A stretch of DNA of 64,000 bases, from positions 1-64,000 of the forward strand of contig JABDFJ010000001.1 in assembly GCA_013286645.1 (NCBI GenBank). The letters are read 5' to 3'. Shown one piece after another: positions 42,922-52,336 of the stretch. This DNA is from Chlamydiota bacterium. GTDB taxonomy: Bacteria > Chlamydiota > Chlamydiia > Chlamydiales > Parachlamydiaceae. Position 1 is the first letter of the stretch; each line of letters starts with the position of its first letter. A program made the position numbers and the translations under genes. The notes beneath the pieces were generated by a model. The model was not told the origin of the DNA and searched no databases. It saw only the letters and a list, made by a program, of their open reading frames with translations.

Positions 42922-44346
42922 ATGGTAAAAAAATGGCTGACATGGATGAATTACGCCTTGTTAGGTGTGATAGGCATTTTGCTGCTCTCATCTCTCTACT
43001 TTTACTTTTCACGTCCGACTGATTTCACTCTGCCCGATATCAGTACTAGAAAGTCTAATATGCCCAAAGGGGCTTTTACACGTCTTCCAGAGGAATATGA
43101 TGCTCTGGGTCCTCCTTCTTTGGATCTAACGTTTGCCCCTTTAAGTGTGCAGCTGCCAGATCTAAGAAAGCATCTGGTCTATTACGGAAAGAACAGCCGT
43201 CCTGATGCCAATCCTGAAACACCCGTGATATTCTTCGCTTTTACAGGCAACAAAACACCTGTCCCTGTATCGCCAGGAGAGCATGTGTATGTCATGTATG
43301 ATAAGAAGCAGACCCCTCCTCAATATGTGTTTTCGCCTAATAAGGCGGAGACCCCTTTATGGATCGAAGCCACAGCGCAGGGCAACCAAGCTTTGGTGAA
43401 AGTCGGGATGCAGAGCGATGCTGGCCAGATCGTGCGCGAACCCGCGGCTTACGCAGAATTTACGCTGCCCGAAAAAGAATTTGTGCGCTTTAGTGGTTCC
43501 ACGTGGGAAATCGGCAAATGGCGCGTGGATGGTACCTTGCTGGCGAGGCAAAAGACGCGTTGGTATGGCATTGACCGGTTTCTTGAAGAACATGGGGGCG
43601 AAGAGTATAAAGAGCGCATAGGGAAACAGCGCATTGATTTTGGTGAAGGGGAAGAGACTTATTCAGTGTATGTCGGCGTGGGGGACTGTCTGATTTGGAA
43701 TGGTAACCGTTGGGAAATGGTCAAGCCTGGCGAAGCCTCCTTGAAGCATCCGTTGATGTGTGTGAAGAAAATTGATGAGCGTATCATGAATCTCGAGCTT
43801 TGGGATGTCGATGGCAAGGGAAAAATCACGCTAAACTTAGTGAAATCTAATGAAGCATGGATGCCACAAAATCTCGAGCAAAGTTTTAAATTCGTGGGAG
43901 CACGTACGCGGTCCCAATTCATCTTTGAAATTGATGGTGAAAGGATCTTACTTAGTCCCCATGACTGGCTTTTACAAAGCGATGCTGGCTGGATCAAACT
44001 GCAGACCCCCGAAGAAATTGATGATTATGTGGAACGAGGTCTTACTGGACCATTATTTATCTTTGATCAGATTGAAAGGCGCGACGATCGGCAAATTATT
44101 ATCGGATCGCTGTACAACAACTCACGCACAGAAAAAGTGGTGATCGAGTTGCCTTTACAACAAGGCAATGCGCCGCCGCCGCCTGCTCCTGAGGAGAAAA
44201 AGCAAAAAGTCAAGGAAACTAATGTGCCTCCTGTGGTAAAAGCAGGGGGCAGGCCACCGCCGCCGCCACATCCCAACTCCAGACAACATCACTATATCGA
44301 CGATGATGATGACGATGATGATGACGACGATGATGATGGTGATTAA
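42922..44346 (+). CDS. Type II secretion-linked membrane-anchored protein with poly-Asp tail
   Basis: A 474-residue protein with one N-terminal transmembrane helix (YALLGVIGILLLSSLYFYF) and a large extracytoplasmic part. It ends in a proline/lysine-rich linker followed by an almost pure aspartate tail (DDDDDDDDDD then GD). Chlamydia has an unnamed gene (CT573, from memory) directly upstream of gspD, in the same place. A GspC-like role as inner-membrane link to the secretin is suggested by topology and position, not by sequence identity. It is the first gene of the gspD-gspE-gspF block, 47 bases before gspD. Confidence 0.7.
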   Translation: MVKKWLTWMNYALLGVIGILLLSSLYFYFSRPTDFTLPDISTRKSNMPKGAFTRLPEEYDALGPPSLDLTFAPLSVQLPDLRKHLVYYGKNSRPDANPETPVIFFAFTGNKTPVPVSPGEHVYVMYDKKQTPPQYVFSPNKAETPLWIEATAQGNQALVKVGMQSDAGQIVREPAAYAEFTLPEKEFVRFSGSTWEIGKWRVDGTLLARQKTRWYGIDRFLEEHGGEEYKERIGKQRIDFGEGEETYSVYVGVGDCLIWNGNRWEMVKPGEASLKHPLMCVKKIDERIMNLELWDVDGKGKITLNLVKSNEAWMPQNLEQSFKFVGARTRSQFIFEIDGERILLSPHDWLLQSDAGWIKLQTPEEIDDYVERGLTGPLFIFDQIERRDDRQIIIGSLYNNSRTEKVVIELPLQQGNAPPPPAPEEKKQKVKETNVPPVVKAGGRPPPPPHPNSRQHHYIDDDDDDDDDDDDDGD

Positions 44347-44393
44347 CTAGTAGATAAATGTAATTTAATAAGCTCTTAAGCGTGATTGTGAAT

Positions 44394-46970
44394 ATGAATC
44401 GTATCTTTGTTTTTTCTCCCTTTCTCTCGATCCTGACATTCTTGTCGCTGTTATCAGCAAGCGGCACAGCGCAAACGATAGCCGAAAAAAAGGCTGGTGT
44501 GGTGCATGAGCATCAAGATATGAGTGCTGATTTGCACAAAACCCTTCAGGAAGTGAATAGAGCATTAAAGTTATCGCAAGGGAAGTTGCGCAGCCTTTAT
44601 GCGCAGGTGCATGAATTGCATCAGCAAAACGCTCCTGCTGAGTCGTATGCGCATCTCTTAGAGAAAATCAAAGAAGTGCGAAATCATATTTTGACGATTG
44701 AGGAAGAGTGGCGTGAAGTTACAGTGCAAGCTGGGAGTTATGAGGCGTATGCACTTTGGCATCAGCCAGAAACAACGATTGATCAGTTGGTGATGGACTA
44801 TGGTTCGCAGGATTTTGTCTATCTTGTCCCTGCTGAAGTAGGTTCCATTAAAGTTAGCATTGATTCGAACATCCCCATTCCACGAGCCTCTTGGGAAGAG
44901 ATGTTAGATCTTATCCTTGTTCAAAATGGCGTGGGATATAATCAGCTTAATCCCTATCTCCGACAATTATTCATGCTTAAGGATAACAAATCAGGTCTGA
45001 AGGTGATTACCAATCAAAGACGTGAAATTGATTTGTTTCCCTCTGGCACAAGAATATGCTTTGTATTGACACCAGAGCCGGCAGAAGTGCGTCGTACATG
45101 GCTGTTTCTTGATAAGTTTGTTAATCCCAATAGTACTATGTTGCAGATGGTTGGTCGCGACATATTGATTGTCGGCCCTGTTGGTGACGTGCAAGATTTG
45201 CTGAAGCTTTATGATTTTGTAGCTACCAATAAAGGGGAAAAAGAATACAAGATTTTCCCTGTGAGGCGTATTGATGCTGAAGAAATGGCTAAGATTTTGG
45301 CCGCCATCTTTGATCAGACTCACGTGGAGGAGACCGCGAATAAGCCGTTTTTTGAAAACAAAGAAAATCGGCAAGGACCCCGTTTTAGGCAACCTCCTCC
45401 CCCACCACAGGCCCGTTTAGAAGGTGGTGGCGATGCAAATGGTTTGAAGGTTATAACGCTCGCCCATGTGGCTAAGGCCTTGTTTTTGGTCGGGACCAAA
45501 GAAGAGATCCGCAAAGCCGAGCAGATCATCCATCAGATTGAAAACCAGGTGGGTGAAGCTCGGGAAAAGATTATCTATTGGTATACAGCCAAGAATTCTG
45601 ATCCTGAAGAGTTGGCGGATGTATTGCAGAAGATTTACAGTCTGATGATCAAAACTGGTGTTGCCACCCAACAGAGGAAGGAAGGGCCGATCGAGTTAGC
45701 CCCCATTCCATCTTCAGAACAGGTTGCGCAAGATGTGATCAACAAAGAAATTGATCTCCTCCCCTCAGAGCTCTACCAGACCAGTTACTATCAGCAAGGT
45801 AACTATGTCGTTAATCCAGCGCCTGTGGAACCGAGAAGGACAAAAACGCCGACATACAATACCAATCGCGAAAATTTCATTGTCGATCCGAAAACCGGCT
45901 CTATCGCTATGGTGATTGAAGCTGACATCTTACCTAAAATCAAAGAGCTGATCAAAAAGCTTGACGTAGCGAAGCGCATGGTACAAATCGAAGCCTTGCT
46001 TTTCGAAAGACGCTTGAATAGTCAAAATCAATTTGGGTTGAACTTACTTCAGGTGGGAGATTGTGCCAAAGGGGTGAATTCCTCATGTCTAGAATTCAAT
46101 AATCCTAAAAAGGCCACAGGTCTATTGGATTATATTCTTTCACGCGCAGAATCAAGTGTGCTGCCTGCTTACGACCTGATTTACCGCTTTTTAATGACTC
46201 AAGACGATATTCAGATCAATGCGAGCCCTTCGATTGTGGCTGTGAATCAGACAGAGGCCACAATTGCGATTGTGGAAGAGATCTCCATTAACACAGGCAT
46301 TTATAATGTCGAAACAGCCAAAGGCAACACCTTAGAGAAAGCCTTTACGCGCGCTCAATATGGTATCACGATCGATATTACTCCTACCATTCATATCACT
46401 GATGAGGAGGGAAGGGGCGATGAAAGTAATTATGTTACGCTCGAAACCGACATCACCTTTGATACGGTGCAAGGGGGGAACCCTGAAAGACCTGATGTGA
46501 CCCGACGCCATATCACCAATGAAGTGCGTATTCCTGATGGACAGACCATTATTTTGGGTGGCTTGCGGCGCAAGATCACTGATGACAACAAAGATTCCAT
46601 CCCCTTCTTTGGCGAGCTGCCATGTATCGGGAAATTTTTCAGCATGCGCAAGCTGTCGGATATAGAAACGGAAATGTTTATTTTCTTAACGCCGACGATC
46701 ATCTCTGATCCTTTGGATGATTTTGAACGTATCAAATGTGAGGAGATGCGGCGCCGTCCAGGTGATATCCCTGAGTTCTTATGCAGCCTGGTTAGGGCAC
46801 GTGAAATTGAAAAAAATCGCGTGTTGGTACAGTCCATGGTGATCCTTCTCGGTCCTAAACCAGACCGTTGTCATAGTCCTGCTTATCTGCGCCCCTCAAA
46901 CTGTGGGACAGCCAGCTGGATAGAACAATTCAATTATCTGCCACCTTGTGGTGAATACGATGGACAATAA
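44394..46970 (+). CDS. gspD: Type II secretion outer-membrane secretin GspD
   Basis: ATG 44394 (MNRIFVFSPF) gives a signal peptide; the GTG at 44382 is an alternative. The mature protein (about 858 residues) has an N-terminal helical region, N-domains with a proline-rich insert (QPPPPPQARLEGGG), and a C-terminal secretin domain containing VRIPDGQTIILGGLRRK and FFGELPCIGKFFSMRKLSDIETEMFIFLTPTII-type features. It forms the outer-membrane pore. The 3' end overlaps gspE by 11 bases, so the two are coupled. Several cysteines near the C terminus (CHSPAYLRPSNC) suit the chlamydial envelope. Confidence 0.93.
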   Translation: MNRIFVFSPFLSILTFLSLLSASGTAQTIAEKKAGVVHEHQDMSADLHKTLQEVNRALKLSQGKLRSLYAQVHELHQQNAPAESYAHLLEKIKEVRNHILTIEEEWREVTVQAGSYEAYALWHQPETTIDQLVMDYGSQDFVYLVPAEVGSIKVSIDSNIPIPRASWEEMLDLILVQNGVGYNQLNPYLRQLFMLKDNKSGLKVITNQRREIDLFPSGTRICFVLTPEPAEVRRTWLFLDKFVNPNSTMLQMVGRDILIVGPVGDVQDLLKLYDFVATNKGEKEYKIFPVRRIDAEEMAKILAAIFDQTHVEETANKPFFENKENRQGPRFRQPPPPPQARLEGGGDANGLKVITLAHVAKALFLVGTKEEIRKAEQIIHQIENQVGEAREKIIYWYTAKNSDPEELADVLQKIYSLMIKTGVATQQRKEGPIELAPIPSSEQVAQDVINKEIDLLPSELYQTSYYQQGNYVVNPAPVEPRRTKTPTYNTNRENFIVDPKTGSIAMVIEADILPKIKELIKKLDVAKRMVQIEALLFERRLNSQNQFGLNLLQVGDCAKGVNSSCLEFNNPKKATGLLDYILSRAESSVLPAYDLIYRFLMTQDDIQINASPSIVAVNQTEATIAIVEEISINTGIYNVETAKGNTLEKAFTRAQYGITIDITPTIHITDEEGRGDESNYVTLETDITFDTVQGGNPERPDVTRRHITNEVRIPDGQTIILGGLRRKITDDNKDSIPFFGELPCIGKFFSMRKLSDIETEMFIFLTPTIISDPLDDFERIKCEEMRRRPGDIPEFLCSLVRAREIEKNRVLVQSMVILLGPKPDRCHSPAYLRPSNCGTASWIEQFNYLPPCGEYDGQ

Positions 46971-48627
46971 AGAGGCTGACGATATTAAGAAGTCTGAAGT
47001 GCCAAAAGAGGCATCTTCAAGAGGTGATGAATTAGCCCGTCAAGGTCTACTTGGTGGTGAGGATGTGAATAAAGCGCTAGCCATTGAATTTGGCATGGCG
47101 CTATATCCAGACCTTTCCACCTTTAAGATATCCAAAGAGCGCCTCAAGCAGATTCCATATGGTTTTGCCAAAAAGAATGTGATCTTCCCTGTCAAGGAAG
47201 AGGAGAACATCATCTATATTGCTACAGCTGATCCACTGCACCTTGAGCCGCTGGAAGAACTGCGCCATATGCTTGATGTTGATGTGCAGGCGGTATATAG
47301 TCCTAAAGAGACCATTCTTAGCGCTATCAACGAACTCTATAACAGAGAGCATGGGGCCGCCTCGGAACTGATTGCCAATCTGGGCGACCGCACAGATGAA
47401 CGGGGTGATGGGGAGGTAGAAGTTTACGATCTGCTTGACGACACCCATCACCAGGCACCGCTGGTTAAGCTTTTAAATTTAATTCTCACGGAAGCTATCC
47501 AACAAGGCGCTTCTGATATCCATTTTGAACCCTTTGAAGACAGGCTACGCGTGCGCTATCGCATTGATGGTGTGTTGCAAAATCGTCACTCTCCCGCGCA
47601 GGAATTCCAAGCACAGTTGATGACCCGTATCAAGGTGATGTCTAAGCTAGACATTGCCGAGCATCGCTTACCGCAAGATGGACGGATTAAGCTTAAGATG
47701 GGACGACGGGAGATCGATTTCCGTGTTAGTACCGTGCCTGTAGCTGGAGGTGAGCGCATTGTTTTGCGTATTCTGGATAAAGGTAATGTGATCTTAGGAC
47801 TTGATAAAATTGGTATGTTGCCCACGGTTTTTAGTGAGTTCAAGCGTTTGATCGCTATGCCTGAAGGGATTATTTTGGTGACAGGTCCTACTGGAAGTGG
47901 TAAGACAACGACGTTATACAGCGCCATCTGTGAGATGTATAATGAAGAAACGAACATCATGACTATTGAGGATCCTGTTGAATATAACCTCAAAGGGATC
48001 GCACAGATAGGGGTGCAGCCCAAAATCCGTCTTACCTTTGCTGCGGGTTTAAGACATATCTTGCGTCAGGATCCTGATATTATTATGATTGGTGAGATCC
48101 GCGATGCTGAAACTGCTGAAATTGCTATTCAAGCATCACTGACAGGACATTTGGTGCTAAGTACATTGCACACGAATGATGCTCCGTCCGCGATCACCCG
48201 TCTAGTCGATATGAACGTCGAGCCTTACTTGCTATCATCTACTTTAGTGGGAATTTTAGCGCAGCGTTTGGTGCGTAGGATCTGTCCAGATTGCATTGAA
48301 GCCTATCATCCCACAGACAGTGAACTGCAGAATCTAGGGATCGATCGGGCGACATTGCCGCACGGGCATATTTTCCATGGCAAAGGATGTGCTGCGTGTT
48401 TTGGTTCGGGGTATAAGGGACGACATGGCATTTATGAGCTGATGGTCGTGAACAATGCGCTTAAGAAGCAGATTGTAAAAAGTCCTGATGCTGTGGAGTT
48501 GCGCCATCTAGCCCTGGATACGGGCATGATTAGCCTGTTGTTCCATGGTAGTCATTTGGTGCGGCAAGGGATCACGACGGTGGCTGAAGTGATGCGTGTC
48601 ACGCGCGGACTAGACGATCAGGGGTAA
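46960..48627 (+). CDS. gspE: Type II secretion ATPase GspE
   Basis: ATG 46960 (MDNKEADD) overlaps the gspD end. The protein (555 residues) has an N1E domain, then the traffic-ATPase core: Walker A GPTGSGKTTTL, Asp box IMTIEDPVEYN, Walker B DPDIIMIGEIRDAETAE and the His box TGHLVLSTLHTND. A C-terminal four-cysteine zinc module (CPDC ... CAAC) follows. All catalytic elements are present. It powers pseudopilus assembly at the cytoplasmic face. Confidence 0.97.
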   Translation: MDNKEADDIKKSEVPKEASSRGDELARQGLLGGEDVNKALAIEFGMALYPDLSTFKISKERLKQIPYGFAKKNVIFPVKEEENIIYIATADPLHLEPLEELRHMLDVDVQAVYSPKETILSAINELYNREHGAASELIANLGDRTDERGDGEVEVYDLLDDTHHQAPLVKLLNLILTEAIQQGASDIHFEPFEDRLRVRYRIDGVLQNRHSPAQEFQAQLMTRIKVMSKLDIAEHRLPQDGRIKLKMGRREIDFRVSTVPVAGGERIVLRILDKGNVILGLDKIGMLPTVFSEFKRLIAMPEGIILVTGPTGSGKTTTLYSAICEMYNEETNIMTIEDPVEYNLKGIAQIGVQPKIRLTFAAGLRHILRQDPDIIMIGEIRDAETAEIAIQASLTGHLVLSTLHTNDAPSAITRLVDMNVEPYLLSSTLVGILAQRLVRRICPDCIEAYHPTDSELQNLGIDRATLPHGHIFHGKGCAACFGSGYKGRHGIYELMVVNNALKKQIVKSPDAVELRHLALDTGMISLLFHGSHLVRQGITTVAEVMRVTRGLDDQG

Positions 48628-48633
48628 AGTAGG

Positions 48634-49818
48634 ATGCCACTATTTCAATATCAAGGGATGGATGCTCAAGGCAAGCGCAAGAAAGGTCTGATTGAAGCTC
48701 AGAATGATAAGGAAGCTAAAGACAAATTGCGCGACATGGGCATCATGGTTATTAAAGTCGCTACCAAAGCCCGTGTTTCCAGTCGGCAGAGCTTGAAGGG
48801 GGAGAGCTTATTGACCTTTACGCTGCAGTTGTCACAACTGGTAGGAGCGGGTGTTCCTTTGTATGAAAGTTTGCTGGCGATTGAGGGGCAATGTCGCAAT
48901 GAACCTTACCACCGCATTGTGTTGAGTCTGTGTGAACAAATTAAAGCGGGAGCTGCGCTCTCGCAAGCTATGGCGACCTATCCCGAAAGTTTCAATAAGT
49001 TGTACTGTTCGATGATCGCCGCAGGTGAAGCTATCGGGGCTTTAGATGTCGTGCTTGATAAGCTCTGGCATCTACTTTCGCGCCAGATGAAGCTCAGAGG
49101 GGAGGCTATCACTGCCATGGTTTATCCCGGCATTTTGGCTAGCTTTTCCTTTTTGATTATCATTATGTTGTTGGGTTTTGTGGTGCCTTCTATCGAAGGC
49201 ATTTTTGCGGAACGCAAGCTGAATGGATTTACGCAATTTGTGCTTAATGTCAGTCATTTTTTTAGGGACTATTGGTGGCTTTACATCCCCGCTTTTTTTG
49301 GAATTGTTGGCTTTGTGGTGTATCAGATACGCTCGCCAGCGGGGAAACTATGGATTGAGCGCAATGCCTTGAAGGTGCCGCTTATTCGCACTTTGGTTAT
49401 GCAAACCTCGGTGGCGCGCTTTTGTCGGACGATGGGTACTTTACAGCAAGGGGGCTTGCCCTTTATTGAATCGCTGCGTATCTCGCGTGAGGTGATGCGC
49501 AATGTGGTGATTGAAGAAGAGATCAAGAGGGCTGAAGCGCGCATTATTGAGGGAAGCACCATTGGCATTGAGTTAGGGCGTACGAAGTGGTTTCCACCCA
49601 TGGTAGCGCAGATGTTGGCGGTCGGGGAAGAATCTGGCACTACGATTACAATGTTTAATAAGATCGCTGATATGTATGAGCAAGAGGTGGAAAAGACCTT
49701 AGCACGTGTCATGGCATTAGCGCAGCCGGTCATATTGATTGTGATGGGGGCAGTCATTGGGACAGTATTGATGGCCATTCTACTGCCACTTACCGATGTG
49801 AGTTCTTTGGCTATATAA
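48634..49818 (+). CDS. gspF: Type II secretion inner-membrane platform protein GspF
   Basis: A 394-residue GspF/PilC protein with two homologous cytoplasmic helical domains (one containing LTFTLQLSQLVGAGVPLYES, the second VARFCRTMGTLQQGGLPFIES) and three transmembrane segments, the last near residues ~365-390. It links GspE to the pseudopilus. The gene starts six bases after gspE. The rest of the secretion cluster (gspG onwards) resumes only 2.5 kb later, after an aldo/keto reductase and a DUF4143-type ATPase. Confidence 0.96.
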   Translation: MPLFQYQGMDAQGKRKKGLIEAQNDKEAKDKLRDMGIMVIKVATKARVSSRQSLKGESLLTFTLQLSQLVGAGVPLYESLLAIEGQCRNEPYHRIVLSLCEQIKAGAALSQAMATYPESFNKLYCSMIAAGEAIGALDVVLDKLWHLLSRQMKLRGEAITAMVYPGILASFSFLIIIMLLGFVVPSIEGIFAERKLNGFTQFVLNVSHFFRDYWWLYIPAFFGIVGFVVYQIRSPAGKLWIERNALKVPLIRTLVMQTSVARFCRTMGTLQQGGLPFIESLRISREVMRNVVIEEEIKRAEARIIEGSTIGIELGRTKWFPPMVAQMLAVGEESGTTITMFNKIADMYEQEVEKTLARVMALAQPVILIVMGAVIGTVLMAILLPLTDVSSLAI

Positions 49819-49838
49819 CTTTCATGTGAGGTTTTTTG

Positions 49839-50636
49839 ATGAAAACGCAAACTTCCCCCATACAAGTTCCCAAAATAGGTGTGATGCCGGCACTAGGCAT
49901 TGGCACATGGCGGCTGAGTGGACGAGAATGTGAGCAGTCGATCAAGTGGGCTTTAGAATTAGGCTATCGTCATATCGATACAGCAGCTGTTTATGCTAAC
50001 CATGAAGCGATTGCACCGGCGATCAAAGGGTTTCCGCGTGAGGAGTTATTTGTTGTATCGAAAATCATTTACGAAGATTTGCATCATAACAATGTGCAAC
50101 AGGCTTGTGAGCGCATATTAAAAGAGTTAGGCACGCCCTATTTGGATGTCTTGTTGATTCACTGGCCCTCCGCGGAGGTGGCGCCTGAAACGACATTAGC
50201 GGCTATGATGAAGCTTAAAGAGAAGCAGTTGATACGGCATCTAGGTGTAAGCAATTTTATGATCGCTGATCTTGAGAAGCTCGAAAAAAAGCATTTCCCC
50301 ATATTAACAAATCAAATTGAACTACACCCTTATCTGCAAGAGGAGTCATTGACACAGTATTGTCAGCAGAATGGGATGATTGTCACAGCCTATCGCCCCA
50401 TTCAAAAAGGGGAGGTCGACCGCGAGCCTCTGCTGCAGACGATTGGTGCTAAGTATAAGAAAACACCAGTACAAGTCACCTTGCGCTGGTTGTTCCAGCG
50501 TAATATTGTGTCTATTCCCAAGGCTTCATCTAAAGAACATCTGCTGGAAAACATCTCTATCTTCGATTTCGTGTTAACACAGGAAGAGATGCAAGCGATT
50601 GCGCAGCTCGAAGCTGGCAGACGCTACGTTTGCTAA
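49839..50636 (+). CDS. Aldo/keto reductase
   Basis: A 265-residue NAD(P)H-dependent aldo/keto reductase. The catalytic tetrad is visible: Asp and Tyr in HIDTAAVYANHEAI, Lys in LFVVSKI, His in VLLIHWPS. The coenzyme motif SIPKASSKEHLLENI lies near the C terminus. It is shorter than E. coli homologues (about 275-300) but complete. It lies 20 bases after gspF, so it may be co-transcribed with the gspD-E-F block although it has no secretion role. The carbonyl substrate is unknown. Confidence 0.93.
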   Translation: MKTQTSPIQVPKIGVMPALGIGTWRLSGRECEQSIKWALELGYRHIDTAAVYANHEAIAPAIKGFPREELFVVSKIIYEDLHHNNVQQACERILKELGTPYLDVLLIHWPSAEVAPETTLAAMMKLKEKQLIRHLGVSNFMIADLEKLEKKHFPILTNQIELHPYLQEESLTQYCQQNGMIVTAYRPIQKGEVDREPLLQTIGAKYKKTPVQVTLRWLFQRNIVSIPKASSKEHLLENISIFDFVLTQEEMQAIAQLEAGRRYVC

Positions 50637-50711
50637 GTGTAAGTATCCAAAAAATCTTATCGTTATATCGTTACATCGTTTCCATCATTAATCTTGCTGC
50701 GAGGTAAAACT

Positions 50712-50838
50712 AGCCTTGTTGCATAAATGGAGCACACCGTAATTCTTTTATCATAAACAGGACCCTCTCTGTGCCTCTGTGTTTTAAATTTTTTATCTTC
50801 AATGGTTTATCGTTATATTGGATTTATGCAACAAGGTC
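50712..50838. mobile_element. 127-bp MITE-like element with exact 9-bp target duplication
   Basis: Terminal inverted repeats CCTTGTTGCATAAAT (50714-50728) and ATTTATGCAACAAGG (50822-50836) bound an AT-rich non-coding interior. Exact 9-bp direct repeats GGTAAAACT flank it (50703-50711 and 50839-50847). The ends resemble those of IS5/IS903-group insertion sequences, which also make 9-bp duplications (from memory). No transposase is in the window, so it would be non-autonomous. It lies in the 398-bp gap between the reductase and the DUF4143-type ATPase. Confidence 0.8.
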
Positions 50839-50941
50839 GGTAAAACTCCCTAAGTGCAGAAGTGATTGCGCACTTGCAGCTGGCCAGGGCTACGTTTGCG
50901 AAGCCGCGCACTGATAAATTCGTAATCAACTACGGAAATAT

Positions 50942-50975
50942 CTGATAATTTCGTAGTATGCTACGAAATTATCAG
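50942..50975. promoter_or_regulatory. Perfect palindrome upstream of the DUF4143-type ATPase gene
   Basis: CTGATAATTTCGTAG-TATG-CTACGAAATTATCAG is a perfect 15-bp inverted repeat with a 4-bp centre, about 60 bases before ATG 51035. Degenerate half-sites (CGTAATCAACTACGGAAAT) lie just upstream. It is not followed by a T-run, so an operator is more likely than a terminator. The binding protein is unknown. Confidence 0.6.
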
Positions 50976-51034
50976 TTTTATGGTGGATAAAATCGCATTT
51001 TCGTAATAGAATAAGCATAAACAGAGGTGTTTTT

Positions 51035-52207
51035 ATGTTTAAGCGTTTGCTTGACGTGACGAAAAAGCGAAGTTTTTTTCTTTTTGGGGCGCGAAATACG
51101 GGTAAAAGCACGTATTTGAAGCGTACCTTTAAAAAAGAAAATACACTATGGTGTGATCTTTTAGACCCTGACGAAGAAGATCGCTTTTCACGAAAGCCTA
51201 ATACGCTTTACGAAATGGTGAAAGCCGCACCAAAAACGATGACGCATGTTGTGATTGATGAAGTTCAGAAGGTGCCTAAGCTTCTCGATGTGGTGCATCG
51301 CTTGATGGGAGAGACGGATCTACTTTTTGTGATGACAGGCTCATCTGCCCGGAAATTGAAGAGGGGTGGGGCGAACTTATTAGCTGGTCGCGCCTTCGTT
51401 TATCATATGTTTCCTCTGACAACATTTGAAATCGGTGATCAATTCGACTTAAACTTTACGTTGCATTGGGGGACTTTGCCGGAACTTTTTGCTTTTGATG
51501 ATGACAAAGAACGCGATCATTTTTTACATGCTTATGCGAATACTTACCTCAAAGAGGAGATTTGGGAGGAACATTTCATTCGCAATCTCAATCCTTTTCG
51601 GAAATTTCTAGAAGTGGCCGCGCAGTGCAATGGAAAAATAGTCAATTATTCGAACATTGCGCGCGATGTGGGTGTTGAAGATAAGACCGTAGCTTCATTC
51701 TTTTCCCTTCTAGAAGATACATTAATAGGCTTTTTTCTAGAACCCTTTCACAATTCTTTTCGAAAGAGGTTAAGTGAGAGACCTAAATTTTATTTCTTCG
51801 ATCTGGGGGTTGTGCGCGCACTCTCGCGGCGATTATCGATCCCGCTTATCGAAAGAACACACGCTTATGGGGAGGCGTTTGAACATTTTGTCATTTTGGA
51901 AATAATCAGGCTTGCAAGTTATTTTGAGAGCGATTATCGCTTTTCCTATCTTAGAACTCCCAGCGATGTAGAAGTTGATCTCGTTGTTGAGAGGCCCGGG
52001 AAGCCGATTCTTTTTATTGAAATAAAAAGTGCAGATGAAATTGAACGAGCTGATTTAAGTGCATTCATTCGGTTAAGCAAAGATTTTGGAGAATGTGAAG
52101 CGCTAGTTTTAAGTCGCGATCCCTATCGGAAAAAAATGGATCATGTTGTTGCATTATTCTGGCTTGATGGCATTAAGCTGCTTTTTCAGCAGCACCTTTC
52201 CCTCTAA
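51035..52207 (+). CDS. DUF4143-type AAA+ ATPase with nuclease-like C terminus
   Basis: A 390-residue protein of the widespread ATPase-plus-DUF4143 family. The N-terminal AAA+ core has Walker A GARNTGKST (residues 18-26), Walker B HVVIDEVQKVPKLLDVVH and the sensor-like MTGSSARKLKRGGANLLAGR. The C-terminal domain has a PD-(D/E)XK-like pattern DVEVDLVVE ... LFIEIKSAD. Function is unsettled; members are mobile, accessory and sometimes defence-associated. It has its own palindrome and ribosome site (AGAGGTG) and no gene partner, and it interrupts the type II secretion cluster, which suggests acquisition. Confidence 0.88.
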   Translation: MFKRLLDVTKKRSFFLFGARNTGKSTYLKRTFKKENTLWCDLLDPDEEDRFSRKPNTLYEMVKAAPKTMTHVVIDEVQKVPKLLDVVHRLMGETDLLFVMTGSSARKLKRGGANLLAGRAFVYHMFPLTTFEIGDQFDLNFTLHWGTLPELFAFDDDKERDHFLHAYANTYLKEEIWEEHFIRNLNPFRKFLEVAAQCNGKIVNYSNIARDVGVEDKTVASFFSLLEDTLIGFFLEPFHNSFRKRLSERPKFYFFDLGVVRALSRRLSIPLIERTHAYGEAFEHFVILEIIRLASYFESDYRFSYLRTPSDVEVDLVVERPGKPILFIEIKSADEIERADLSAFIRLSKDFGECEALVLSRDPYRKKMDHVVALFWLDGIKLLFQQHLSL

Positions 52208-52294
52208 TTGGACATGACATGGGTACAGGCAAGCTTTCCTAGCGAGAATTTCTGGTGACCGATTTGATGACTAGTCGGTAATTGTGGTAGCGCT

Positions 52295-52300
52295 TATAAT
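52295..52300 (+). promoter_or_regulatory. Possible -10 element upstream of gspG-like gene
   Basis: TATAAT 37 bases before the gspG-like start, with no convincing -35 hexamer at the usual distance. It would give the pseudopilin genes their own promoter now that the DUF4143-type gene separates them from gspF. Confidence 0.35.
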
Positions 52301-52336
52301 GTGCGTAACTGAAACAAGACAATAAGGAAAATTTAT

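Noticed and set aside
44219..44467. Reverse ORF with a histidine-rich run
   Set aside because: It is the antisense of the poly-aspartate codon run of the gene upstream of gspD.
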